Below are positions 10,856-21,991 of a DNA stretch of 64,000 nt, in pieces. The DNA comes from Colletotrichum lupini (lineage: Eukaryota > Ascomycota > Sordariomycetes > Glomerellales > Glomerellaceae). The number at the start of each line of letters is the position of its first letter. Position 1 is the first letter of the stretch. The stretch lies in contig NC_064678.1 of assembly GCF_023278565.1 (NCBI RefSeq), positions 6,386,001 through 6,450,000 on the forward strand, written 5' to 3'. The notes below the pieces were generated by a model that saw only the letters and a list, made by a program, of their open reading frames with translations, did not search any database and was not told where the DNA came from. A program made the translations under genes and the position numbers.

Positions 10856-12595
10856 TCAGGCCTGCGGCGTAAATGCTTCTGCCTCTTTCAATGCCTCCAA
10901 AAAGCGATTCAGACCTTCTTGCAAAGCATCTTTGCCGACTGTGAACGTTAGCCGAAACCACCCATATTCCTCCGCCACATACACGTGACCTGGTGCAACC
11001 AAAACTCCATGCTTCATGCAGATATCGGCGATTTGTACCTCGCGCTGTTTGCAGGTCTTTTCCAAAGTAGATTCAATGTCCGAGGAGTCAAGCATGATTT
11101 GATGCTGCGGGTCCTTTGGCGACGTGATCATATGTCTAAGGTCTACCCAAATAAAGAGTCCAGCATTTCTTCACACAGAATGATTAGTCTAGCGATTCCG
11201 AAGTATCTCAACTGCCACACTTACGTGTCGAAGTACCGAATATCATGCTCGCGCAAAAACGAGGTTGTGATACGGTGGTTGACGACCATGCGCTCTGCTT
11301 TCTCTGCCGTAAACGCAGCGAGCCAGGGTTTGTTTTCCAGCATAGCGGCCCACACATCCTGGATGAGGTGCGGTGACCACGAGAAGATACTTTGATCTTA
11401 CTTAGATGATTCATCTCAGTCAGGTCTGGCGGGCATACGTACCTGATACTAGATAGCGCTCCCATAACCCCCTCGTTCCTGGTACATACAAGTCCAAGAC
11501 GTAAGCCATTGGCGCAGAAGTCCTTGCTAGCGCCGTAGAGGATATGGTGGCGAGTCGAGTCGAGAATTCCGCTAAAGTCAAGAGAGAGTGTTGATAGGAA
11601 AGGGACAGCGTCGGGAATGGCCGGATTTGGAAATGTTGACTTGGCATAGATCTCATCAGAGATGAAGTGTAGGTCGTTCTTGCCACATGCCCGGGCAAAG
11701 ACTTTTAAAGTCTCGGGTGGCTATTGCAATTAGTGCCTGAGAGAGTTTGGGCGAGAGGAGAACAAACGTAGCATCTTCCTAGAGGGTTGTGGGGGCTACG
11801 GGTTGGTGAGTATTTTCTCGTCCTCCTGCACTCAGAGGAATTTAGGATAGACAACTGACTTGGAAATTATTAAAGCCTTGACTTTAATACCGTTGATTTT
11901 GGCTCTGTCAAGTGCCCTGGCTATGGCTTTCCTGTTGACTTCAGGGTCGAACAAATCGTCAAGGGTCGTGTATCCTTCAACTCCAGTGTAGGAAACACCA
12001 ATCACCTGAACGTTACTACGGTTCAAGGCGTCGACTATGAATCCGTTATACAATGGCTGTGGAATCAATATAGCATCTCCTTCATCGCAGAAAGTCCAAG
12101 CCAGTGCATCAATAGCACTAGCCAGGCCTGGGGTGATCAGAATGTTGTCAATACCAAGAGATCTGCGGGGCTTGAATTCGTCTGTTAGGAAGTTCGCGGC
12201 TGCAAGGCGTAGGCGGTGCGATCCTCGTGGTCCAGTGCTGTAAGTCAAGTGATTCACTGGAAGAACGGTGACCTATACGTTTCGATCTCAGAAATGAATC
12301 ATCCAGGCAAGGTTCAGGTTTTACCTCTTGTTTGATGAAATCCGCAATCTCATTGTGCATCAGACTATTCTCGGCTAGGCGGAGGATGACACTAAGTAGT
12401 GTAAGTTTTGACGAAAGGAATGTGATGCATGGCTACTTGCGTCCCATTGGGGTTTTCTGGAGTCCACGGGTTGCCCATGGACTTCTCTCGGGGGCCCCAA
12501 ACATCGCGTAAAAGCAACCCTTCAGCGCCGCGAGCAGAGATGTGATAATCTGCCGCCGTTGTCGCTATTCTGTCAGAGTCTTCGATTGAAATCAT
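10856..12595 (-). CDS. PLP-dependent aminotransferase class I/II, ACC-synthase-like
   Basis: A seven-exon minus-strand model (12595-12468, 12391-12325, 12272-11860, 11795-11768, 11720-11443, 11389-11225, 11168-10856) gives 463 residues. Family landmarks are present: LAENSL near the start, STGPRGSHRLR, ITPGLASAID, ISNPHNPLG, ISDEIYAKS, and the PLP lysine in YGASKDF (about Lys278). These match 1-aminocyclopropane-1-carboxylate synthase and its fungal relatives, which act on S-adenosylmethionine or related amino acids. The true reaction here is unknown, since many fungal relatives are ordinary transaminases or pathway enzymes. A 28-bp exon is unambiguous. The first intron is problematic: the obvious donor at 12436 breaks the frame, and only a weaker donor (GTGGAC at 12467) restores it, at the cost of about 10 residues. 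It lies upstream of the FAD monooxygenase on the same strand. Confidence 0.82.
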
Positions 12596-13177
12596 GATAC
12601 GTGGGTTGTTAAACTAGCATTCGTTAGTATGCAATTGCAAGACTGTCTTACTCGTTTGAAACTATCAAGCCAAATTATATCCCAGGGCCTATAAGGGGTC
12701 CTGTACCGTGTCACTTACGTTGAGTTATCTCTAAGATGGAGGGCTGAGACCTAGAATTGACCAAGTCTCAAACGTACTAATCGTTCGATAGGAGTGAAGC
12801 CGCTGATACACAAGTGGTTCCGCTTTATATACCTTGTGATCGAATTGGCCGGCGGCTGCCGAGGCGTAACAAGCCACCATAGTCAAGCCGGCGGCCCATT
12901 CAACAAACAGATTGGAGACCGATGAACCAGCCAAAAAAAAAAAGACGCCTCCCGCCGGCACATGAGCGATTTCCACGTCATGCTTATCAATACATCCATG
13001 CAAAGTATACATTCAGGCGCCATGAGTCTTCATGTCATTAGAGGGGTAAGTCCAAGGGAGGATGACAAAGCAAGGAAGAGGAGCAGTTGAAAGATGGAAG
13101 ACGAGCAAACGCTAAAGGCAATCCAATTTCTATCGTTCACAAGTTTGTCGGCTGATTATTATCGTGAGATCTAGCGT
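12596..13177. other. Spacer between divergent genes
   Basis: Shared upstream region of the PLP enzyme (-) and the DinB-like gene (+). No gene seen. A run of A at 12936-12946 is the only simple repeat. Confidence 0.4.
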
Positions 13178-13184
13178 TATATAA
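13178..13184 (+). promoter_or_regulatory. TATA box of the DinB-like gene
   Basis: Perfect TATATAA, 106 bp before the start codon at 13290. Confidence 0.5.
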
Positions 13185-13289
13185 CTACACTGCCCCTACA
13201 CGGAAGTCAAGATCACATAAACCACCCTCAATATTCAATTTGTTCCCTGCCAATCTTGCTGCGAATCTCACAACAGACCACCACGCACC

Positions 13290-13787
13290 ATGCTCACAAG
13301 GGAGACGGCCGTTATGCTTGCCAAGTATAACAACTGGGCCGACCAAGTACTTTTCGCAGCGATTCAAAAACAGCTGCCGTCCGGGGCGGTCTATCAGCCG
13401 CGCACAACTCTTTTCAAGTCCATGATGGGCACACTCAACCACAATCATCAGGTCGACCTGATCTGGCGTGCACATCTACTCGAAGAGGACCACGGCTTCT
13501 CGACCCGCCGTGATCTGTTATACCCGGAATTTGAGGAGTTGGTCGAGAAGCAGTTTGAGGTCAACCAGTGGTACATCGATTGGGCGACCAGGCAAGATGA
13601 GGAAAGCTTCAGCAAGCGATCCAAGTTCAATTACGTCAACGGCACACCTGCAGAGATGACTTTGGGCGGCATGTTTCTTCATGTTATCAACCACAAGACC
13701 TACCATCGAGGCTGGGTTAGTGAGATGTTCTTCGAGCACGACACGAATCCGCCCGAGACCGATCTCTGTGTTTATTTGTGCCAATAA
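13290..13787 (+). CDS. DinB-like metal-binding four-helix protein
   Basis: An intronless frame of 165 residues. It starts with the typical helix MLAKYNNWADQVLF, then has a Gly-Thr-Leu-Asn-His segment (His51, His53) and a C-terminal HVINHKTYHRGW (His131, His135, His139). These histidines correspond to the metal-binding triad of the DinB / YfiT / mycothiol-dependent enzyme fold. Length is normal for a complete single-domain member. In bacteria the fold serves thiol-dependent transferases and detoxification enzymes; fungal members are uncharacterised, so the reaction is unknown. The family is much commoner in bacteria, so ancient horizontal transfer is possible, but nothing in this stretch proves it. 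A TATATAA box lies 106 bp upstream. It is divergently transcribed from the ACC-synthase-like gene. Confidence 0.88.
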   Translation: MLTRETAVMLAKYNNWADQVLFAAIQKQLPSGAVYQPRTTLFKSMMGTLNHNHQVDLIWRAHLLEEDHGFSTRRDLLYPEFEELVEKQFEVNQWYIDWATRQDEESFSKRSKFNYVNGTPAEMTLGGMFLHVINHKTYHRGWVSEMFFEHDTNPPETDLCVYLCQ

Positions 13788-14225
13788 TGGCATGAATCTG
13801 GATTCTGGATTACTATGTCCTGGGTACGTCAGCGGGCCGGGAATGCTTCCACCCAAAATCTGGACAAGACAGTCAACCCAGACCACGTTAGATGAGGTGG
13901 AAAGCTGCCGTTGTGCTCAGCCGAATTGGGGCTTTTACAAGATAACTGCACGTGTTAACAGTTAGGAATTCAAGATTAGTCCATTGTATATGTTCGTATT
14001 TGGCGATCTATATCAGCAACTGCCGGTCGCACCTAAGTAGACGCCGGACAAGTATGCACCGGAAGACCCGCTCTGATCGGCTGGTATCGAAACTAGGTGG
14101 TACCACCCCCCGAATAGAAAGCTTTCTAGATAGTCACAACTCACAACACCGTTTCGGCCCCTATAGAATCGCTGCAGCTAGTTTTAAACGAGCAAAAATA
14201 GCAATACTCCGTGGCAATGGCCGTC
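13788..14225. other. Short spacer
   Basis: Between convergent genes. No gene or notable repeat seen. Confidence 0.4.
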
Positions 14226-14576
14226 TTACCATCCCCACATGTTCTGAATCCCCGAACAAAAGTCATCCGGCACTCTACACTGCGGCGCCCCCGCCCCCGG
14301 CGCCGAGAAGCACTTGTGGCCTCCGCTCTCGAGCTGGATACACACGTGGCCCACGGGCGTGGCGTTGGGGAACGTCTGCCGCAGGAAGCAGTCCGGCTGG
14401 AGTTTGACCTGCGTGCCTTTATCGCGCGAGAACCACTGCCAGGATTCGCATGTCCCCGAGAACCTGAAGCCGGTGATGGCGTCGCCTGTGGGACCGTTCT
14501 CGACACAATTTTGGGCTTGGGCGAGGCTGGCGACGGCTATAAGGGTGGTGGCTGAGAGGTTTGATGGGAGACGCAT
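14226..14576 (-). CDS. Small secreted cysteine-rich protein (candidate effector)
   Basis: A single-exon model of 116 residues. Residues 1-22 form a signal peptide (hydrophobic core, cleavage near AQAQ). The mature part has seven cysteines and is rich in Gly, Ser and aromatic residues. I recognise no family. An odd cysteine count suggests either one free cysteine or a missed 3' exon: GTAAGA at 14230-14225 with an acceptor about 53 bp on would replace the last Trp by Cys and add a further Cys and ten residues before a stop. Small, secreted and cysteine-rich fits apoplastic effectors of plant-associated fungi, but that role is inferred only from these properties. Confidence 0.65.
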   Translation of the reverse strand: MRLPSNLSATTLIAVASLAQAQNCVENGPTGDAITGFRFSGTCESWQWFSRDKGTQVKLQPDCFLRQTFPNATPVGHVCIQLESGGHKCFSAPGAGAPQCRVPDDFCSGIQNMWGW

Positions 14577-15782
14577 CTAGGAGGTGGCATGTGAGTGATG
14601 GAGTTGAAGTGGCTGAGGGCTAAAGACTTACTATGAGAGAAGAGCAATCTGTGATTTAATAACGATTGTGGTTTCTTGCCGTGTATGTTGTGAGAAAAGG
14701 TTGATCATGAAGGAGAAGGGTGGCAGGAATTTGGAAGGGATTGAAAAGAGTGACTATTCCGTGGCAATTGGAGCTGGGGAATGGACAATGGCTTGCAGAA
14801 GTGAAAACTTCGAGTCTTAATAAATATTCTCCTAAAATATTCCGTTCCGAAATGATTCAGTCTCTTGAAAGCCTCTATACGTGTAAGAACTGACCACAAT
14901 AATTCGGTAAAGGGCTGATCAGTAATAGACACATAGAGTTATAGCCTTCCAAGAATTCACTCAACCTGATGGAAATGAGCATCATGGTTGTTCCAACTAG
15001 TAGAAATAGAAGTACTTGTTTAGAGTTGTCTTGGCTCAATCAAAAGCGATGATGATCTTTCCTCCGTCGTGAGTCGTAAACAACGAATGACGTGAGAAAG
15101 TATAAAGTACTTTAGCTACACGCTTGGCATGAGCTTAGTCAAACTGCTGGTCTTCCGGCATCCCCTGTCAAACCTCTCGGTTCTCGGAGTCATGGGATGA
15201 ACACTGACACAAGCGATATGTGCCTCAATCCCAGTGCTTGGAAACTACAAGCCCGAGCAAAGTCTAAAGTCTGATACATAAATTCTGCTTTTTCATTTGC
15301 ATTCTTCTGCCCGATGTTGTTCAGGCCCCGCGACTTCAAATTGGTAGAATGGATTGATGGTGTTTATCCGTAAGTTGATCTTCGTATACGATATGCGCCC
15401 GTCTGAACTCGCCGGCGGTCTTGGCAAAGCCCGGACGCTCCGAATGTGTCTAACTGCCCAAGAGTCGCCGCTCAAAGTCAACTTTCGGCGAGTTGTGATT
15501 GTTCAACTCAACCTTTAGCTTCTACATTTGCATTATGAGGCGAGTCAGCTTGAACAGTTGATACTATATTCAAAGCATAGTTGATTGAGGTCATTCGAGA
15601 CAATGAAGATCACTTCGTGGGAGAAGGGAAGATGATTATAAGTATCTGTTTTCGGTTTCCTCCTTGCTCGCTCCTCACCCTCAGCTCCTTGCTTGGACTA
15701 CCTCAAAGGCCTTGCTTCAAGTCACTCGTTTAAGGATCAACTCTAGCCATTCTGTAGTTACAAAACACCTCGCATCACTCAT
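14577..15782. other. Spacer between divergent secreted-protein genes
   Basis: About 1.2 kb. No frame of convincing length or composition. It holds the promoters of both flanking small secreted proteins. Confidence 0.4.
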
Positions 15783-15789
15783 TATATAA
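15783..15789 (+). promoter_or_regulatory. TATA box of a small secreted protein gene
   Basis: Perfect TATATAA, ending 54 bp before the start codon at 15844, followed by a CT-rich leader with CAACCAACAATG start context. Confidence 0.6.
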
Positions 15790-15843
15790 GCGACCCAGTC
15801 ACGCCGTCTCACTCACCCCTTCGAAGACAAAAAGCAACCAACA

Positions 15844-16197
15844 ATGAAGAGCCAACACATCGCCCTACCAGGCCTCCAAGCCGCAGCTCTCGCCTTCCTC
15901 GGCGCCCGCGGCGTTTCAGCAGCAGCAGGAAAAGTCTTTTGCGCCGACGCCAACAACAAGGTCGTCGCCGACACCAAGTGCGCCGTCGGTCAGGCGCCAG
16001 CCCCAAACACCTTCTTCATGTTCAACAGCGAAGCGGAACACCCCGTCGGGAGCGCCGTCGACGAGAGCAAGGTGGACTTGTACGATGCCGCCGACATGAT
16101 TGAGCGCCAGAACGCGCGGTTCCCGCCGGATTACGAGATGGAGACGGAAGGGTTTGGGAAGAGGCAGGAGTGTGGTGGTGGGAGCAGGGGAGGTTGA
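15844..16197 (+). CDS. Small secreted protein with a possible Kex2 site
   Basis: An intronless frame of 117 residues. Residues 1-26 look like a signal peptide (GVSAAA cleavage region). The mature chain has only three cysteines (FCAD, TKCA, QECG), so it is not a classic cysteine-rich effector. A Lys-Arg pair near residue 107 precedes a ten-residue Gly-rich tail and could be cut by the Golgi protease Kex2. A perfect TATA box and good start context support a real gene. I recognise no family. It may be an effector, a peptide precursor or a wall protein. Confidence 0.65.
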   Translation: MKSQHIALPGLQAAALAFLGARGVSAAAGKVFCADANNKVVADTKCAVGQAPAPNTFFMFNSEAEHPVGSAVDESKVDLYDAADMIERQNARFPPDYEMETEGFGKRQECGGGSRGG

Positions 16198-16966
16198 AAG
16201 TTGGGGGGGAAAAGAAAAGGGAGATGGGTTTGATGGAAGATACAGCTGTGTTTTCCAACTTTGGAAGGAACCCTGGATATGTTTTGGATTTATCTACTCT
16301 CTTGAGCGAGAATCAGAGCGGCTGTTGAATGTTAATGGATATGTATCTTGCACAAAGTAAGGCACCGAAGTGGACCCAAGCAACAGACTTACAAACAGCT
16401 CTGTGGGCTCTAACTACGCGGCTGATGAAGAGAGAAAGTATGCTAGACGTCAATCGTTATGGTGCAGTCGCCAAAGGAACTTATCGCCCTGAAGAAAGTG
16501 AATTTGCTGAGCTAGTAAAAGGCGGCTCGCTCATCAAGACTATGCCTCATCATCATGCACATTGTTCAGCCACTACTGGCGCAATACATTGGGAGAGTGA
16601 AAACTTGTATGCGAGCTCAGACTGGGTCTTACCCAAGTACTATCTATCAGTTGACTCCTCAAAACGAGTGTTCTTCACTTCCTCAGCAAGCAAATGCGAG
16701 ACTGTCTCCAATGATCATATTAATCCTGTGAATTTTGATGCTACGGTAGTTCTCTAAGTTTACCAAACCATGCACCACTTCTTCTGGTACTTGTTAACCC
16801 CCCAATGCAAACGCCGAATTTTGGTGTGCAAAATGCCATACAACGCCCCAGCCATGACTGAATCTCATAACCCGAACCCCAGTCGTTCTCAGACCAAGGC
16901 TAATGCCGTTTCTTCAACCGTATCTCTCGTCTCTTTTCTTCCTCTTATTCGTCTGAGCAGATCCGT
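16198..16966. other. Spacer between convergent genes
   Basis: A plus-strand frame at 16329-16757 (142 codons) has no recognisable motif and no promoter, and I treat it as chance. Nothing else seen. Confidence 0.4.
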
Positions 16967-18284
16967 CTACTGCTCCTCCTGGACGACGACGCCCCACTCG
17001 TGCTGCTCGCCACCGTACATGATGTCCTTCATCCACTTCTTGATCTGGAGGGTGTACTCGCCACCGACGCCTTCGCCGCCCATGCCCATGTTGGCATCCT
17101 TGCCACGGTGGTGAATCAGGGAGATGGGGCAGATGAAGAACTGAGATGGCATTAGCAAGTCGTCTGGGCGAGAGGAAGCAATGATCAAAACTTACAGCAG
17201 TACCGGCGGCAAAGGACTCGACGATGCGGCCCTCCTCGTGAGCCTGAATGACCTCATCGATGGTGTATCTGCGCTCAACAATGTCGACGCTGTCGCCGAG
17301 GCGCTCGCGGGCGAGCTGGAGAACGCTGCGTCTCGTGACACCGTCGAGAATCAATCTGTCGTCGAGAGGCGCGGTAATGATCTCCGTCCTGCCGGTCTCC
17401 TTGTTCTTCCACACAACAAAGAAGTTGCTGGCACCGGCCTCGGTGCAGTACTGCTCCTGTCCGTACAGCCAGAGAATCTGGCCGAACCCACGGCTGCGGG
17501 CCTCGACAGTAGCCAGCAGAGAAGGGCCGTAGTTGGCACCGACCTTGGCGTAGCCGAATCCACCAACCCAGGCGCGAACCATATCCTCGGGACTCGTGTG
17601 GAGCTTCATGCCGCCGACGGGAGAGTCCATGACAGGCATATAGGTGCAGATGATGTAGAGCATGGCCTCGGAAGGTGCCTGAACGCCGAGCTGGGGCTGA
17701 GTTCCGATCATAGTAGGGCGGAGGTAGAGGAAGGATCCGGGACGCTCGCGAGGCAGCCACTTGGGGCCGTCGACGGCCATGAGGGCGATGATGAGCTTCT
17801 CGAGTTCGGCGGGAGGGAAGGAGGGCAGGGCGATGCGGGTGGAGGACATGAGCATGCGCTCGCAGTTGCGGTCGGGGCGGAACAGGCGAAGCTTGCCGTC
17901 AAAGCCGCGGAAGACCTTGAGACCCTCGAAGCATTCGGTGGCGTAGTGCAGGACGGAGGCAGTCGGCATGAGGGAGATGGGGCCGTAGGGCTTCAGCTCC
18001 GGGGTGGACCAGCCAGTGCCGACCTTCCAGGTGGCAGCGACCATGTGGTCGGTGGCGATGGTCTCGGAGCCAGCGTTGGCGGAGGCAGGATCGGGGACGG
18101 CACGCGGGTTCTGGGTACGGTTGTAAATGAGCTTGGAGGCGTCGAGCTCCTGGTAGGCGGGCTTGGTGCCGTTGGAAGCCTTGCCATTGGGAATGGCCTC
18201 GAGCTTATGCTCGATGGCGGACGATGTCAGATCGATGTCCTGGTTGCCATGGTGCAGACCGGGAGAGATGGTGCCGGGAGCCAT
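16967..18284 (-). CDS. Branched-chain amino acid aminotransferase
   Basis: Two exons (18284-17196, 17140-16967) give 420 residues. The intron (55 bp) falls after ESFAAGTA and resumes at FFICPISLIHHRG, both conserved family segments. The PLP lysine is in GYAKVGANYG (about Lys247), and EAGASNFF and LDGVTRRSVL are also typical of fold-type IV BCATs. The enzyme transaminates leucine, isoleucine and valine with 2-oxoglutarate, the last step of their synthesis and first of their breakdown. Start 18284 has good context (CACAATGGC). An in-frame ATG at 18395 would add 37 residues lacking a clear mitochondrial presequence, so the compartment is open. A perfect TGACTCA box lies about 325 bp upstream, suggesting cross-pathway control by CpcA/Gcn4. 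Confidence 0.95.
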
Positions 18285-18607
18285 TGTGGTTGTTGAGGTT
18301 AGTCTGATGTTTGTGTGAGAGACCGATGTAGTGGATATATGAAGAATCTCGGAGTTGGCGGGGTCGAGGGGTCGATTTGCCGTTACTTGAACCAAGTAAC
18401 AGGTAGTAGCACTGGCTAGAGAAAAGACACAAGCAATATGTGTCTATGTAAGAGGAAAGACACAGGGAGGAAAAGATTCGGCTTAAGATGGAGAAGGAAG
18501 AGAACAAAGCCACGGGGTCAAGTTGTAGGAGTGACGGCAAGAGCTTAAGTAGGACGGGTTTGTCACAGTTTGGCTTGGCTCAAGGTTCTAGTGACAGATG
18601 GAGCAGG

Positions 18608-18614
18608 TGACTCA
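18608..18614. promoter_or_regulatory. TGACTCA box (CpcA/Gcn4 consensus) upstream of the BCAT gene
   Basis: Perfect TGACTCA about 325 bp before the start codon at 18284. It is the binding consensus of the amino-acid starvation activator Gcn4/CpcA. A seven-base match can occur by chance, but the target gene is of the right class. Confidence 0.5.
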
Positions 18615-21600
18615 AGGGCCAATGCAGAGGGGCAGCGGGTCCGGTCTTGGAAAGGGCGTTTTCAGATAACAGGGAACATCATGGAGAATTTGACCTGTGC
18701 AGTGCATGGAGCATGGATGTGGATGGGGTGGGAAGGGTAAGGGGAGGACGATACCTCGCAGAGTACCTTAAGGTGTGTGATGTAAGGCAAGGTGGTACGA
18801 ATGCCTACATACACACGGAAAGAAAAGAGGAACAAGCAAACCCGTCCGTCTGAAGTGGTTGCTGGGTACGGATACTCCGTGTCGTTGGTTCCATGGGTGG
18901 TTGCCAGAGGGCACGAAGTAAACCAGATGCGTGCAAGAAAAGAGACCAGCAGACGCCAACGGTTCAGAAATTGATCCATGCCCTAGTCAAGTCATGGATC
19001 GATCATGGATGGATGGTGGACCACGGGAAGATGGTGGACTGGAACTTTCAAGCCAAGGCGGCCGATATGCTGCATGGCTTTTTGTCGTTGGTATGCCGTC
19101 GCTTGCCCGGGGGATCCACATGCGGAAAGGTCGCCAGATGGAGGCAGCGCCGTAAGCCCCTTGAGATTTCCTTTCCGCCATTGTCTTATTATTCTGTAGG
19201 TACCACACGGAGTAGAGGACAGTAATTCTGGACTCTGGAGAGCGTTGTGCCGATGTTCAACGTCGAGGGATGGCAATGCCGAGCCCGCGTACTTTTTTTT
19301 TCTTTCGATGGAGTGGAGCCGGGCCGGGACCCACCAGCGCGTGAGCAATTGTGAAGCGTCGGTGGCAGCGGTTTGAACTTTGGGGGATCCGGGATGGGAT
19401 GGGACTGTTTCTCTCACATCTCATCTCATCTCTCGCCCTTTCCAACTTTCGCCAGTGCGTCGGGCGATGATCGAATCGAAGCCCGTCCTTTGATCGAGGA
19501 AGGATTGTCTTGCTGCTCGAGTCCCCACACAGACATGCCGTTCTTCAGAGATAAGCCAGTTACCAGACTACCAATCCGAGTCTGAGGATGGCCAAGAAGA
19601 AGGGAAAAAAGACCTGAAGGAAAATTCGGATCCCACAGTTATCCGCTAGAGCCGGAGCCATCCCACCTCGAGATGGCTACAGATAATACTGCCGTGACTG
19701 CGCAGCGTCTAAAGACCAGCAAAAGATGCGACTTGTTGCAAGGGACATGATCGAAAAAAAATCTGTGACGAAACAAGAGGTCAAGCCGCGGTCGCCCATT
19801 CGTCGGGGCATGGTTTGTTAGTCAATGGCGCGTCAGGTACATGCTGTCGTACACCGCAACGCAATACAGCAAGCAGCAGCGGCAGTAGCAGCGCCGGTCC
19901 AAAGTGTAGCAGGGAACTGCCTGACGGGAGGGAATGCTGTACGAGAAGGCGATGCACCTCCAGTTTGTCCCACCACAAGCCGTCGGCCGGGCACGGCTCC
20001 AGTCGGTCGACGTCCTGGTGCCCCATTGCGGCTTTGGTGCGCGCGGTCCGAAGCCGAACGGTGCTGCACTCCAATTGTAGTAGTGTATGTACCGTGGTGT
20101 GCATGGCTTCAGCATCGGACTTGGAGTTCGGCTAGTGTAGATGTTGTTTTGATGTCTCATTCGACCTCGCTCGAACGCAACAGACGATGACTCCGAACAC
20201 ATTGGCTACCCGATCAGCATCATTCCGGGTGCAGCGAGTATGTTGTCATATTCAGGGGATGAACATGGGCGAGGTCCGACATCGCAATGATCAAGCGCGC
20301 CCTACTTGTCCAGTCCGCCCTTTTTGCCCTTTGGGTTGACAACTATTGACATGGCCCGACAGGGTTTTGATGCGGCCGATCGAGTCAATTGAGGTCATCC
20401 CCGGTGATGATGGCGTTGTCTTTTCGGGAGGATGAGACGTAAGGGCACATTTGGCCTCGGGACCTCGCGATTCGCGAATATGACGGAAAGGAGAGTGCGG
20501 AATTCACATCGTCAAGTTCGTCGCCAAGATGTCAAGGTTCCAATTATTATTATTGTTGTTGAGAGGCGTGCAGCTGAAAGATACATGCATTGAGGTACCT
20601 CACTTACTTGCCGTGGAGGGAAGGCGAGGTCAACCAAAGAGCGGAATTGGAAGCAAGTGTAATCGCTATCTGGTCCTTCCTTCCATGTCAGTTGTCCCTT
20701 CCATTCTCGGTTTCCCATGTTACCCCTCCCGCGGATAGCCGAGTGTAGGCGATGACGTGGGGAATCAAGTCCGAGTAACCACAATGGAAGGCACGCCGCA
20801 CAGTTGACCACTGCTTTCCTTCTCTTTCAGTCCCAATGGTCAGGTAGGTAGCAACCCCCCGTGCTCCCCGCCTCGTGCTTTCCCCCTCCATCGTTTAAAT
20901 CTCTTCAACAGATCCCAACCCGAATTTCCTTCTCGAACATTGGATCGTATCGGTTGGGTTGGCGGAGGCGAGATCCCTCAAGGTGCCGAGTGTAACCATT
21001 GAGGCAGGTGTACCTAGCGTCTCCTGGCACTGTACATCTTCTCTCACACGATACACCACCAATGCGAACCTCCTGCATGCATACTTCTGGGTTGGTTGCC
21101 GGAGGCCCGGATCGTCTTCCACGGTTTCCTTCACACACACACACACTCCATCTTCTCCCCGGTCAGCACGGAGAGATAATGGGGATTATCTTACCTACAT
21201 ATGACGAGATGGATGCCCAGATCTGGCAGCTGCTTATCCCCAACCGATTTCTAATCCAATACAAAACATCAAAGTACCTCGCCTTACCTTTACGAACCTC
21301 AACTTGCCCGGTCTGCTCTCGAACAAGTGCAGAAGCAACAACACAAACAGCCCAAACGTCTCAGCCCTGCAACACAACCTGGACGGACCTTCTGGGGTTG
21401 AACCAACAAGACGGGCGCAAACGCCCGGTTCACTGACCTCTGGTCACTTGACCTGCAAATCGCGGGGTACCTTGCCTACGCTCTTCTTAGGTACGTGGCT
21501 TGGCACCGGCCATGTCTCGTTTCTTCCCCTTAGATCGCGGCGCCAATCTTTTGGTTCGCACTTGTCTGCGCAGTGTGTGTCTGACTACCTACCTACCTAC

Positions 21601-21991
21601 CTATCACGCTATATCATTCACAGAGAGGCGGTCTGGAAAGTATGTAAAAGACGCCGTTCATCCTTCTGAGACACACTTTCACGCACACCCAGACTCACCC
21701 ACATATGCCCAACCGAGACATCCCAAGCAATGACACGCGGAAACTAGCAGACGCGTCGTGGTAAGTATACTAAAGTAACATTTCACTGTCCGTGGTTTCC
21801 AGTACTCTCTCCAGGTATCATTCGGTAGTTCCCTTTCTTCAGCTCGTGACCTGTTGAAGGCCAATCCATTCTGCCCTTCAACCTAATGAATGCTACTACT
21901 CGAGGTATCCAAATGTAAATATGCTACCGCCTCATAATGATGCTCCTCCCATAGACCCATGATACACACACACACACACACACACACAATC
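18615..21991. other. 3.4-kb spacer without a supportable gene
   Basis: Many short frames occur on both strands but none has a motif, codon pattern or splice structure that I can support. The stretch contains a T-run at 19290-19299, TACC repeats at about 21586-21601 and an AC microsatellite at its right end. It includes the distal BCAT promoter and the 3' flank of the cytidylyltransferase gene. Confidence 0.4.
21964..21987. repeat. (AC)12 microsatellite
   Basis: Twelve uninterrupted AC units, immediately 3' of the stop codon of the cytidylyltransferase gene, so probably within its 3' UTR. Confidence 0.9.

Noticed and set aside
16329..16757. 142-codon frame in a spacer
   Set aside because: No motif, no promoter or splice signals, and typical non-coding composition.
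17181..18296. 371-codon open frame antisense to the branched-chain aminotransferase gene
   Set aside because: Low-complexity Gly/Ala/Glu/Val composition dictated by the opposite coding strand; no start context or domain.
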